In this document: positions 22,087 through 33,925 of the stretch, one piece after another
Layout: each line of letters begins with the position of its first letter
Position numbering within the stretch: the stretch's first letter is position 1
Source of the DNA: Ariolimax columbianus
Lineage: Eukaryota; Mollusca; Gastropoda; Stylommatophora; Arionidae
Reading direction: 5' to 3'
DNA length: 64,000 nucleotides
NCBI GenBank assembly: GCA_036924085.1
Contig: JAVGWX010000002.1
Location: 53,231,105-53,295,104, forward strand
Made by a program: the position numbers and the translations under genes
Notes under the pieces: model-generated
Database searches by the model: none
What the model saw: the letters and a program-made list of their open reading frames with translations, nothing else
What the model was told of the DNA's origin: nothing

Positions 22087-22994
22087 TAAGGATGTATCTT
22101 CTTCGTCTTCTTCTTCTTCTTCTTCTTCTTCTTCTTCTTCTTCTTCTTCTTCTTCTTCTTCTTCTTCGCACGCTGTCAGACGTCAACTTGAATTTGTTCA
22201 AAGAAAGCAGATGTCATCCTGAGGCAGTTGACACTGCCAAAGAGCTTGTCTAGTGTTGCCACTGGTGATGGCCACATGTGCTTTCTCTGGTCCTCGTATG
22301 TCGGGCAATTTTGCAGCAGATGTTCAGCGGTCATTTTCCCTGTACCACAGGTGCATTCGTCAGTGCCACCTATCTTCAGTTTATTGAATAGATGGTACCT
22401 CGGTCTGTTGTGGTATGTGCGGAGTCTGAAGACCACGACCTGCTCTCTTCTGTTCAACTGGTAATAGGCATAATTTTTTGTGTGGCCAGTATGCTCTGTT
22501 TCCCATTTGGCCATGTATCTGGCCCTAATAAACCTTTTGGACTCTTCGTAGGTCACACTAGAATCTGGTTGTGGTAATCTTGCACATTCTTTTGCCAGTC
22601 TGTCTGCCTCCTCGTTGCCTTGGATGTTACAGTGGGATGGAACCCACTGTACCACTACTCTTTTTGGTGCGGACTGCTGGCATAGATGACAGAGTACTGC
22701 TCTTAAATGATTTAGTTCTGTATTTTTCTGGCTTTTTAGTGCTGTAACCACGGACAGGGCATCTGTAAACAGGACTATCTGGCTTTCATTGCTTTCGCTT
22801 GTCAGCATTGCTTCTACTGCAGCCTTCAGTGCCTCTACCTCCGCTCTGAAATTGCTTGAGAATTTTCTAGTTGCCACTGACAGTTTTATTTTTCTACCAT
22901 TTGTTAGGCTCAGGAATACCCCTCTCCCTCCATCCTGTATGCATGGGTCCAGTCCATGCTTGGGTAGTTTTTCGTTATGTATAAGGCTGTATCT
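22087..22994 (-). mobile_element. GAA-tailed RNase H LINE, copy L4
   Basis: A 5'-truncated copy keeps the RNase H and tail. The minus-strand frame 22877-22176 reads SNFRAEVEALKAAVE (acidic residue of RNase H), LFTDALSVVTALKS, VQWVPSHCNIQGNEEADRLA and CTCGTGKMTAEHLLQNCPTY, ending before a (CTT)n tract (22100-22167, GAA on the coding strand). The YTDGS block is lost by a small deletion near 22935. Direct repeats TAAGG(A/C)TGTATCT at 22087-22099 and 22982-22994 look like a target-site duplication, which sets both ends. Confidence 0.85.
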
Positions 22995-23394
22995 GAACCT
23001 TGTTCATATTTTCAGTCATTATTCGGGTTGAATTGTTTGTCATACATTCTGGGTATTTCTTTAAAATCTTGTCCATACGAGAAAATTGCGCCAATTTGCC
23101 AAACAAGCACGTGAACTTCAACGGTTAAAGTCTGCTCGTTGTTGGAAAGTTCATGTCGTGTTGATGTATATTCTTGTTTGTACGGTTAGACAACAATAAG
23201 CTAAACCTGAGCCAGCCTATCAAGTCAATTATTCAAGAAATTGTTAGTAGCTGATTTAGATGGGAAGACATTTAAGTATTAGCCAAATTTTGCGAAGGCC
23301 GTGAGGAAGGCTTCGATTTTGTTAGTGTAACGTGCAGAAGTTTTCATGCATGTTTATGACGTGGATGTCTTCCAGGGTTCTCAAGCTGAAACGT
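22995..23394. other. no gene recognised
   Basis: AT-rich sequence without motifs, leading into the 30-bp array. Confidence 0.45.
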
Positions 23395-23945
23395 TATGTG
23401 AGCTCTATCAAGTCAAGTTCGTGAACAAAAGTAGCACATGAAGTCAAAGTATTTCACTAAGGTCAACAAGAAGTCAAGTTAACGGACCAAGAGCAGCATT
23501 ATGTCAAGTTTATGGTCCAACGGGCTATTTAATGCGATAAAATAGACCAAGGACTACTTGAAGTTTAGTTAACGGTCAAATGATCACATGACACCATGTT
23601 AGTGGTCAAAGGAACAAATGATTTCATGTTACTGGACAAAGGACCACATGATGTCAAGCTAGTATATCGATACGCATATATCGCTTCTTGAATGATCCAA
23701 TGGCCGCAAGAAGTTAAGTTATTGGACCAAGAACTACATGAAGTCAAGTTAATAGAGAAAAGTAAACATAAAGTTCAGTTAATGGACCAAATGAAGCATA
23801 AAGTTATGTTGACAGACCAAATGAAGCATAAAGTCATGTTAACAGGCCAAAGCAAGCATAAAGTCATGTTAACAGGCCAAAGCAAGCATAAAGTCATGTT
23901 AACAGACCAAAGCAAGCATAAACTCATGTTAACAGACCAAAGCAA
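23395..23945 (+). repeat. 30-bp minisatellite, old to young gradient
   Basis: Left part (23395-23760) holds diverged units with AAGTCAAGTT and GACCAAG. The right part (23760-23945) holds near-identical 30-bp units with CATAAAGTCATGTTAAC and GACCAAAGCAAG. The 10-codon period gives open frames on both strands. Confidence 0.9.
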
Positions 23946-24310
23946 GCATTGTTGTTGTTGTTTTGTTGTTTCGAATGCCCACAATGAGTAGGTTTACTCT
24001 TTTGTGCGCCCTGAAAAAGACGTTAAGTAGCGGGTTGCAGTAATTTTCTTCACATCCCAAGCGTACTGATGAAGGTGGACCGCGCTCGTCCAGACGGTTA
24101 TGCTATGCTTGGCTTGATCTACGTTTCGCTAACTACTACGGGGAACACGTCGATCCCCTATCTGGTTACCCAGACTGTCACGAAAACAGCCCGATTCCAG
24201 GGAGAGCTGCGAGGATGCCATGGTGATGATTTTTGCCAGTATATTTTGCCGGACCCTGACCAAAATGTCTGATAAGTATGTTGTGCCTAACCAGACGGTA
24301 ATATTCCTCT
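23945..24310 (-). mobile_element. SINE-like family A, full-length copy inside the 30-bp array
   Basis: On the minus strand it runs from CTGGGGAGAGGAATATT through CACAACATACTTATCAG, the GGATCGACGTG block, TAGTAGTTAGCGAAAC, CAACCCGCTACTTAACG and CACAAAAGAGTAA, to a CAA-rich tail (about 23945-23965 on plus). The array resumes in phase on its right. AAGCAT occurs on both sides and may be a short target duplication. Confidence 0.8.
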
Positions 24311-24590
24311 CCCCAGAGAAAGCATAAAGTCAAGTTAATAAACCAACAGAAGCGTACAGTCAAGTTAAAAGACAAAGGAGGCATAACGTCTAGTTATTAA
24401 ACTGAAAGAAGCAAAATGTAAAGTTATAGACCAAAAGAAGCATAAAGTCAAGTTAATAGGCTAAGGGTAACATGAAGTCAAGTTACTAGACCAAAGGTCA
24501 CATACATACAATATACCAATAGCCACAAGAAACCAAGTTAGTGGACAAATGACTTCACGAGATCAAGTTATTGGTCAAATAATAATAATG
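24311..24590 (+). repeat. 30-bp minisatellite, resumed right arm
   Basis: Diverged units with GCATAAAGTCAAGTTAA and GACCAAA, a continuation of 23395-23945. A last piece is visible at about 24865-24900. Confidence 0.8.
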
Positions 24591-24865
24591 TTCGCTTAAG
24601 CGTCAAAGGCCCGTTGCGTCGAACGACCACTACCATGCCCAACTGCTGAGGCTATGTTCATGCGAAGCGTGTCTACCGAAATCCTCACAGACTCCCCAGG
24701 TGGAGCTGAGTACTCTGCTGCCTTGGGATGAGGGCCGCGAGGAGTATGTGTTAGACCAATGTTTGTGTCAGGCTTTCTGTGACTGACTGTATGTCTGACT
24801 CCGTTTTTTTCGTGTTCCGACCCCGAGAGCTCTGGATTATGTCCACCTTCCGGTCAGCGTGACTA
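24591..24865. other. unidentified GC-richer insert within the array
   Basis: About 270 bp of different composition (CCCGTTGCGTCGAACGACC, GGGCCGCGAGGAG) separating two parts of the 30-bp array. No coding or SINE boxes were found. Likely another inserted repeat. Confidence 0.4.
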
Positions 24866-24944
24866 AGGATCATACGAAATCAAGTTAATATACCAATGTC
24901 CTTAAGAATTCAAAATACAGGCCCACGGACAGAAATAAGACAAT

Positions 24945-25675
24945 ATATATGGTCTTAGTGCAGCATCGCGCAAATGCAAACATAAGTCCATCTATGGATT
25001 TTAAAAAAAATTTTTTTGCGTTCGCCTTATTTCTCTAATCCCCAAGGCGGTGTGCGTTGCACTGTGGTTTTTATTTTTGCGCCTGTCGGCCCAGTGCATC
25101 CGACTTCATCATGCATTTTATGGAAGGGTCTGCTTCCTCCTACATTTTCTAAGGGTTTACTTGCCCGGGGTAACGGTGTGTGGTGCGATGGGGATCGAAC
25201 CCAGCACCTTCGCGTTGTGAGCCGTGCCACTTAACCACTAGGCCACGCCGTCCCCTCATCTATCGATTTAATGGACTGGGCATGTTGTTCGCACGACTGA
25301 TAAGCGCCTGGCAAAGCAGGTGTTGTACGGACAGTTCAAGACAAACTAAGGCTTCAGTTGGGGAAGGTTGGGGTTTCAGAAAAAAAACGATACATTAACT
25401 TTCTGAAAATATAAGGGAGCAATTTACTCGATGATTGCTGTATACTGGGAGTCGTTTGAACCGAACCGCTCAGCCTTCCATTACACAAGGTGCTCACATC
25501 ACCGAAAGGAGGCTTTTTTGCCGCAGCGCAGAAAAATCAAGTTGCACAAATAGACATGATGCACGACGGTCCAATCACAGACGTTGTCCACGCGAGCTCA
25601 CGTGACGCGAGAGTCTGTCCAGCTCGTATCGGACTGTTTAGCCATTTGCGATCATATCTGATGACACACATCTAA
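24945..25675 (+). mobile_element. LINE C-terminal tail, split by a SINE
   Basis: Left of the SINE, RANANIS.PSM resembles the RANMxSI block that follows the LINE thumb. Right of it the plus strand reads WTGHVVRTTDKRLAKQVLYGQFK (25275-25340), a decayed linker, then ARVCPARIGLFSHLRS (about 25605-25655). The latter is the zinc-finger-like C-terminus of RTE-type LINEs. Several stops intervene. The SINE at 25003-25256 interrupts it with a duplicated target. Confidence 0.55.
24989..25270 (-). mobile_element. tRNA-derived SINE, copy 1a
   Basis: Read on the minus strand: a tRNA-like head with A-box TGGCCTAGTGG and B-box GGTTCGATCCC (25195-25240), a body with AGCAGACCCTTCC, GGGCCGACAGGCGC, GTGCAACGCACACCGCC and GAAATAAGGCGAACGC, and an A/T-rich end near 25003. 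CATCTATGGATTTT at 24989-25002 and CATCTATCGATTTA at 25257-25270 form the target duplication. Same family as 26031-26329 and 57800-58075. Pol III boxes are seen directly; transcription is inferred. Confidence 0.9.
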
Positions 25676-26030
25676 TGCCGAGAGTGTTTCCTTGTGATGA
25701 ACAACTATTGATAACGTAAATTACTATCAATTCTTGTATTCATGCAAAACTGTTACATACCTGTTTGTTCGCTCATTCACTATTGAAATTGTTGACTTGT
25801 TTAAATACCCAGCTATGTACTCTCACATTTCCTATGTTGTATCCCCTCCTCCCCCCCAACCCCCACCTTTCAAGCACGTCGCAGAACGAATCAATATTGT
25901 TGATAAATTCACCGAGCGGCCTTTATTCTTCAACCTATAATATCTTCTCGGTGGACTCGAGCAATAAAAATAAACGCAGTCGTGTTTTGTTCTCTTGTTA
26001 TTTCTCTTGATGTCCTGCTGAAGTCGGTCC
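25676..26030. other. no gene recognised
   Basis: AT-rich, with a C-rich patch at 25848-25866. No motif seen. Confidence 0.45.
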
Positions 26031-26329
26031 ATGGTGGTGGGGACGGTGTGAGCCAGTGGCTAAGTGACACGGCTCACAACGCGAAGATGCTGGATTCGTT
26101 CCCCAATCATAGCCCCGTTGTTACCCTAGCGAAGCAAGCCCTTATGAAATGCTGAGGAAACAGACCCTTACATAAAATACATGCCGAAGTTGGATACACT
26201 GGGCCGACAGGCGCAAAATAAAAACATAAGTGCAACGCACACCGCCTTGGGGAATAGAGAAATAAGGTGAACGCAAAACAAACAAACAGACAACAATAAA
26301 AAATTTTTAAAAATAACGCCAATGGTGGT
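26031..26329 (+). mobile_element. tRNA-derived SINE, copy 1b
   Basis: Head GACGGTGTGAGCCAGTGGCT then GGATTCGTTCCCC (mutated A- and B-boxes), body GCAGACCCTTACATAAAA-like, GGGCCGACAGGCGC, GTGCAACGCACACCGCC and GAAATAAGGTGAACGC, and an A-rich end. ATGGTGGT at 26031-26038 and 26322-26329 is a candidate target duplication. More diverged in the B-box than copy 1a. Confidence 0.85.
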
Positions 26330-26870
26330 ATCTTGAATAGCCGCACTACAGATGGTAAGCTGGCAGTCCACGACTATCACATTTTGAAATCAGACGTGGA
26401 TGAAAGGATTTATGAGAGGACTGGCAAAAGTGTGTACAGCTATCGAGCTGCAAGAACCATCAGTATTCACATATTTCTTCATTATCTGAAAGAGGTCGAA
26501 CTCCTTTCGATCTACCCATTGTGCATTGATGTCGATTCGTAACAGATCATAATAGACTTCATTCCATTTTTCTCAAAACCTTCTAATCGCTTACCCCGAA
26601 TTGCGATGTCGATAAACAGCTGCTGGTCACTGGACGAATGTGGTTTGAAGACGAAAGTGGCTCCACTTGAGGCGGACTTGAGAACCCTTGTGCAGTCAGT
26701 CACATGCCAAATGACACAACGCATGTCACGTGTATTAACATTTGAGGAAATGAGACAGCAGTAGCCATTTTGCTTTGCATCTCGCCTAGAGGGATGTCTC
26801 CACTTTATTCTCCATGATATCTTACCCAGGATGCAGCCACTCATTTTGCTGGTGCCACACCCTTAGCAAT
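26330..26870 (-). other. unidentified, possibly coding remnant
   Basis: I do not recognise this. A minus frame at 26844-26512 (110 residues) has a balanced, non-repetitive composition: ISWRIKWRHPSRRDAKQNGY, VIWHVTDCTR, HSSSDQQLFIDIAIRGKR. Just downstream in another frame comes RIDINAQWVDRKEFDLFQ and IMKKYVNTDGS (about 26540-26430). Together they could be one exon or pseudogene with a frameshift. A plus frame (26333-26542) overlaps the second part, so strand is uncertain. A short relative of RIDINAQW occurs near 53068-53093 on the minus strand. Confidence 0.3.
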
Positions 26871-27104
26871 CCCTCGTCATTTATCATAAATTGTCGTCTG
26901 TGACATTTTTCTGTTCTGTAGCTATAACTCTAGTTAGAGTCGTGTTGTAGCCAGTGTATGTCATCTGCGATACTTAACAGACCTCAAGCTCTGCCTGTAG
27001 TCAATGTCTGTCTCTCACTTTTTCATTTTGTCGGTCGTAATAGTACACCACATATTTCTTCACATGCTTCTAGACGAAGTAACGACAAGTAATTGTCAAA
27101 CACT

Positions 27105-30100
27105 CAGAGAATACTCACACCAGACTACAAAAAACATACACCAGACTAGAGAACACATACACCAGACTACAGAAAACATACACCAGACTAGAGAACACAT
27201 ACACCAGACTAGAGAACACATACACCAGACTACAGAAAACATACACCAGACTAGAGAATACTCACACCAGACTAGAGAATACATACACCAGACTACAGAA
27301 TACATACACCAGACTAGAGAACACATACACCAGACTAGAGAACACATACACCAGACTACAGAAAACATACACCAGACTAGAGAATACTCACACCAGACTA
27401 GAGAATACATACACCAGACTACAGAAAACATACACCAGACTACAGAAAACATACACCAGACTAGAGAACACATACACCAGACTACAGAAAACATACACCA
27501 GACTAGAGAACACATACACCAGACTACAGAAAACATACACCAGACTACAGAACACATACACCAGACTAGAGAACACATACACCAGACTACAGAACACATA
27601 CACCAGACTAGAGAACACATACACCAGACTACAGAAAACATACACCAGACTAGAGAATACTCACACCAGACTACAGAAAACATACACCAGACTAGAGAAC
27701 ACATACACCAGACTACAGAAAACATACACCAGACTAGAGAACACATACACCAGACTACAGAAAACATACACCAGACTAGAGAATACTCACACCAGACTAC
27801 AGAAAACATACACCAGACTAGAGAACACATACACCAGACTACAGAAAACATACACCAGACTAGAGAATACTCACACCAGACTACAGAACACATACACCAG
27901 ACTAGAGAACACATACACCAGACTACAGAACACATACACCAGACTAGAGAACACATACACCAGACTTCAGAAAACATACACCAGACTAGAGAATACTCAC
28001 ACCAGACTACAGAAAACATACACCAGACTAGAGAATACTCACACCAGACTACAGAAAACATACACCAGACTAGAGAACACATACACCAGACTACAGAAAA
28101 CATACACCAGATTTGAGAACACATACACCAGACTACAGAAAACATACACCAGACTAGAGAACACATACACCAGACTACAGAAAACATACACCAGACTAGA
28201 GAACACATACACCAGACTACAGAAAACATACACCAGACTAGAGAACACATACACCAGACTACAGAAAACATACACCAGACTAGAGAACACATACACCAGA
28301 CTAGAGAAAATATACACACCAGATTACAGAGAACACATACACCAGACTAGAGAAAACATACACCAGACTAGAGAAAACATACACCATACTAGAGAACACA
28401 AACACCAGACTAGAGAAAACATACACCAGACTAGAGAACACATACACCAGACTACAGAAAACATACACCAGACTAGAGAACACATACACCAGACTACAGA
28501 AAACATACACCAGACTAGAGAACACATACACCAGACTACAGAAAACATACACCAGACTAGAGAACACATACACCAGACTACAGAAAACATACACCAGACT
28601 AGAGAACACATACACCAGACTAGAGAAAATATACACACCAGATTACAGAGAACACATACACCAGACTAGAGAAAACATACACCAGACTAGAGAAAACATA
28701 CACCAGACTAGAGAACACAAACACCAGACTAGAGAAAACATACACCAGACTAGAGAACACATACACCAGACTACAGAAAACATACACCAGACTAGAGAAC
28801 ACATACACCAGACTACAGAAAACATACACCAGACTAGAGAACACATACACCAGACTACAGAAAACATACACCAGACTAGAGAACACATACACCAGACTAC
28901 AGAAAACATACCCATCAGACTATAGAAACCATCACAACGGACTACATAAAATATACAAACTTCACTAAATTTGCACTAGATTACAGAACACATACACCAG
29001 ACTACAGAAAACATACCCATCAGACTATAGAAACCATCACACCAGACTACAGAAAACATACACCAGACTAGAGAACACATACACCAGACTACAGAAAACA
29101 TACACCAGACTAGAGAACACATACACCAGACTACAGAAAACATACACCAGACTAGAGAATACTCACACCAGACTACAGAAAACATACACCAGACTAGAGA
29201 ACACATACACCAGACTACAGAAAACATACACCAGACTAGAGAATACTCACACCAGACTACAGAACACATACACCAGACTAGAGAACACATACACCAGACT
29301 ACAGAACACATACACCAGACTAGAGAACACATACACCAGACTTCAGAAAACATACACCAGACTAGAGAATACTCACACCAGACTACAGAAAACATACACC
29401 AGACTAGAGAATACTCACACCAGACTACAGAAAACATACACCAGACTAGAGAACACATACACCAGACTACAGAAAACATACACCAGATTTGAGAACACAT
29501 ACACCAGACTACAGAAAACATACACCAGACTAGAGAACACATACACCAGACTACAGAAAACATACACCAGACTAGAGAACACATACACCAGACTACAGAA
29601 AACATACACCAGACTAGAGAACACATACACCAGACTACAGAAAACATACACCAGACTAGAGAACACATACACCAGACTAGAGAAAATATACACACCAGAT
29701 TACAGAGAACACATACACCAGACTAGAGAAAACATACACCAGACTAGAGAAAACATACACCATACTAGAGAACACAAACACCAGACTAGAGAAAACATAC
29801 ACCAGACTAGAGAACACATACACCAGACTACAGAAAACATACACCAGACTAGAGAACACATACACCAGACTACAGAAAACATACACCAGACTAGAGAACA
29901 CATACACCAGACTACAGAAAACATACACCAGACTAGAGAACACATACACCAGACTACAGAAAACATACACCAGACTAGAGAACACATACACCAGACTAGA
30001 GAAAATATACACACCAGATTACAGAGAACACATACACCAGACTAGAGAAAACATACACACCAGACTAGAGAAAACATACACCAGACTAGAGAACACAAAC

Positions 30101-30780
30101 ACCAGACTAGAGAAAACATACACCAGACTAGAGAACACATACACCAGACTACAGAAAACATACACCAGACTAGAGAACACATACACCAGACTACAGAAAA
30201 CATACACCAGACTAGAGAACACATACACCAGACTACAGAAAACATACACCAGACTAGAGAACACATACACCAGACTACAGAAAACATACCCATCAGACTA
30301 TAGAAACCATCACAACGGACTACATAAAATATACAAACTTCACTAAATTTGCACTAGATTACAGAACACATACACCAGACTACAGAAAACATACCCATCA
30401 GACTATAGAAACCATCACACCAGACTACAGAAAACATACACCAGACTAGAGAACACATACACCAGACTACAGAAAACATACACCAGACTAGAGAACACAT
30501 ACACCAGACTACAGAAAACATACCCATCAGACTATAGAAACCATCACAACGGACTACATAAAATATACAAACTTCACTAAATTTGCACTAGATTACAGAA
30601 CACATACACCAGACTACAGAAAACATACCCATCAGACTATAGAAACCATCACAACGGACTACATAAAATATACAAACTTCACTAAATTTGCACTAGATTA
30701 CAGAACACATACACCAGACTACAGAAAACGTACACACCAGATTATAGAGACCACATACACCAGACTAGAGAAAACGCACA
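27105..30780 (+). repeat. 21-bp minisatellite, two alternating unit types
   Basis: A 21-bp unit starts CACCAGACTA and continues either CAGAAAACATA or GAGAACACATA. The two types mostly alternate, giving a 42-bp dimer. A variant ending ATACTCA recurs. Because 21 is a multiple of three, frames are open for up to about 400 codons on either strand (repeats such as NIHQTTE or WCMFSVV). These are by-products of the array, not genes. Confidence 0.95.
27664..30417 (+). repeat. tandem 1.38-kb duplication inside the 21-bp array
   Basis: 27664-29039 and 29040-30417 are copies in the same order. Matching marks: GAATACTCAC at 27781 and 29157 (offset 1376), the same minus frames at 28324-28638 and 29700-30014, and the non-array block CCCATCAGACTATAG at 28911 and 30289 (offset 1378, after a two-base AC insertion near 30057). 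Shorter repeats of the right-hand block follow at 30523 and 30628. Confidence 0.9.
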
Positions 30781-32270
30781 CGTCCTGCTAACAGATCACA
30801 TACACCAGACTAGAGTAAACATACACACCAGATTACATAACACATATACCAGACTACATAAAACATACACACCAGATTATAGAACACATACACCAGACTA
30901 GAGAAAATATACACACCAGATTACAGAGAACACATACACCAGACTAGAGAAAACATACACCAGACTAGAGAAAACATACACCAGACTAGAGAACACAAAC
31001 ACCAGACTAGAGAAAACATACACCAGACTAGAGAACACATACACCAGACTAGAGAACACATACACCAGACTAGAGAAAACATACACGCCAGATTACAGAA
31101 CACACACCAGACTAGAGAAAACATACATCCGATTATAGAACACACACACCAGACTAGAGAAAACATACACACCAGATTACAGAGAACACACACACCCGAC
31201 TAGAGAAAACATACACACCAGATTACAGAGAACACATACACCAGATTAGAGAAAACATGCACACCAGATTACAGAGAACTCATACACCAGACTAGAGAAA
31301 ACATACACACCAGATTACAGAAAGCACATACCTCAGACTAGAGAAAACATACACACCAGATTACAGAGAACACATACACCAGACTAGAGAAAACATACAC
31401 ACCAGATAACAGAGAACACACACACCAGACTAGAGAAAACATACACACCAGATTATAGAACACATACACCAGACTAGAGAAAACATACACACCAGATTAC
31501 AGAACACACACCAGACTAGAGAAAACATACACACCAGATTACAGAACACATACACCAGACTAGAGAAAACATACACGCCAGATTATAGAACACACACACC
31601 AGACTAGGGAAAACATACACACCAGATTACAGAGAACACACACACCAGACTAGAAAAAACATACACACCAGATTACAGAGAACACATACACCAGACTAGA
31701 GAAAACATACACACCAGATTACAGAGAACTCATACACCAGACTAGAGAAAACATACACACCAGATTACAGATAACACATACCCCAGACTAGAGAAAACAT
31801 ACACACCAGATTACAGAGAACACATACACCAGACTAGAGAAAACATACACACCAGATAACAGAGAACACATACACCAGACTAGAGAAAACATACACACCA
31901 GATTATAGAACACATACACCAGACTAGAGAAAACATACACACCAGATTACAGAACACACACCAGACTAGAGAAAACATACACTCCAGATTACAGAACACA
32001 TACACCAGACTAGAGAAAAGATACACACCAGATTACAGAACACACCAGACTAGAGAAAACATACACGCCAGATTACAGAACACATACACCAGACTAGAGA
32101 AAACATACACGCCAGATTACAGAGAACACGTACACCAGACTAGAGAAAACATACACGCCAGATTACAGAGAACACGTACACCAGACTTGAGAAAACATAC
32201 ACACCAGATTACAGAACACACCAGACTAGACAAAACATACACAGCAGATTACAGAACACACACCAGAGTG
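30780..32270 (+). repeat. 44-48-bp dimer zone of the same array
   Basis: Units alternate ACACCAGACTAGAGAAAAC and ACACCAGATTACAGA with variable AC insertions. More irregular than the left part, so older or evolving separately. Confidence 0.9.
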
Positions 32271-32694
32271 ATCTTACTGTCTTTGAGTATTACAAGGACA
32301 AGAATAGCACCACTGTCTCACAAAGAGCATGTCGTAACTATGTGCGACTGTGTGACATAGCATAATACCGGCAATTGTTATGTGGTTTGTTTAGAGTAGC
32401 ATAGATGGCGCCTAACAGGTTGAGTGTATACTTTGTTCTAGTGTGTGTTTGGGTCCGTTAAGATAGACTCGCAAATCGGATAACCGCCCTCCGTAAGCGC
32501 TTGTCCCAACGCAGAGGAGTATTAAGTTGCTTGAACATAGCCTGCTAAGCATGAAACCCTTCTCCTGGCCACATCCAGCTCATACCAGAGCTGGGACCTG
32601 CTCATGGACATTTGCCCCTGTAGAAGTACAGGTCGACTAAGAACTAAAAACACCAAACTATAGAAAACGTGTACGCCAGATTGAGTTCAGGTGT
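32271..32694. other. insert in the array, includes a SINE 2 3' fragment
   Basis: 32365-32445 (GTTATGTGGTTTGTTTAGAG, AGATGGCGCCTAACAGG) matches the 3' part of SINE 2 at 39975-40050. The rest (about 32450-32640) is GC-richer and unrecognised. Confidence 0.5.
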
Positions 32695-33235
32695 CATCTC
32701 CGCATCAAAGGTCGGCTGCAATGGATATCCAGATTAATTCTCTATTCACTCCCAATTTTTGCAATATCTCCAAATTTGTTTTCTTATATTTCCATTCAAT
32801 ATACCTTATGTGTGAGAGTGGATATTGAATGCCCAATAAATCCGACCAAATCTTCTATATACCCACATTTCGAAGCCTTCAATACTCTTTTCCAACATGT
32901 TATTCATTGTCCATGTTACTGCGCCATAGAGTAGTGACGCGTATAAATAACACCTGATAATTCTCATTTTCAAATTCTGATTTACCTGTTTGGATGTCAG
33001 TGTGTGTCGCATGTTGTCAAATACCATCTTGGCCATACCTATCCTCTTTCTTTTTCACAGCTGGCATATCCGGCTATTATATGACCTAGATAGGAGAAAC
33101 TCTGTACCTGTTCAAGTAGTTGATTTTTTATGCTTATCTGCATGTAAGGTTTCTTGTCACTTTTCCCAATTATGACAGTCTTTGTTTTCTTTATGTTTAT
33201 ATCTAATCCAAACTGTTGACTTATTTTGTAAATTA
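32695..33235 (-). mobile_element. LINE RT thumb/tail fragment within the array
   Basis: The minus strand reads QFGLDINIKKTKTVIIG, then LEQVQSFSYLGHII (RT thumb, 33200-33070). After a frameshift it reads RIGMAKMVFDNMRHTLTSKQ-like residues, YASLLYGAVTWTMN and FEMWVYRR (33040-32860). This is the order YLG.xI, then LLYG.E.W, then .LEMW.YRR of RTE-like LINEs. No catalytic core. Confidence 0.75.
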
Positions 33236-33925
33236 CAAAACACATACACAAAACTACATAAAACGTACTCACGAAATTATGAAAACATGCACACTAGATT
33301 ACAGAAAACACACACACCATAATACAGAAAATATACACACCAGATTATGAAAACATGCACACAAGATTACAGAAAACGTTCACGCGAAATTATGAAAACA
33401 TATACATCAGATTATGAAAACATGCAAACCAGATTACAGAAAACATACACACCAGATTATGAAAACGTTCACAATAGATTACTGAAAACACACACCAGTT
33501 TTCAGAAAACACACCAGAATTCAGAAAACATGCACACCAGATTACAGAAAACATACACCAGATTACAGAAAACGTTCACAATAAATTACAGAAAACACGC
33601 ACACACCAGATTACAGAAAACACACACCAGATTACAGAAAATACACCAGATTACAGAAAACACATACCCGATTACAGAAAACATACACCAGTTTACAGAA
33701 AACACACCAGATTTCAGAAAACACACACCAGACTACAGAAAACACACACCAGATTACAGAAAACACACCAGATTACAGAAAACACACCAGATTACAGAAA
33801 ACACACACCAGATTACAGAAAATACACCAGATTACAGAAAAAGTGCATACAAGATTACAGAAAACATGCACACCAGATTTCAAAAAACGTTCACTCCAGA
33901 TTACAGAAAACATATACACCATTCA
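33225..33925 (+). repeat. right arm of the ACACCAGATTACAG array
   Basis: Irregular units of 18-30 bp with CACCAGATTACAGAAAAC. Same family as 30780-32270, separated from it by the LINE and SINE debris. Confidence 0.9.

Noticed and set aside
27004..28319. 370- and 407-residue open frames on opposite strands
   Set aside because: They are produced by a 21-bp array (a multiple of three with no stop in several frames). Both strands and extra frames are open, and neither gives a protein-like composition.
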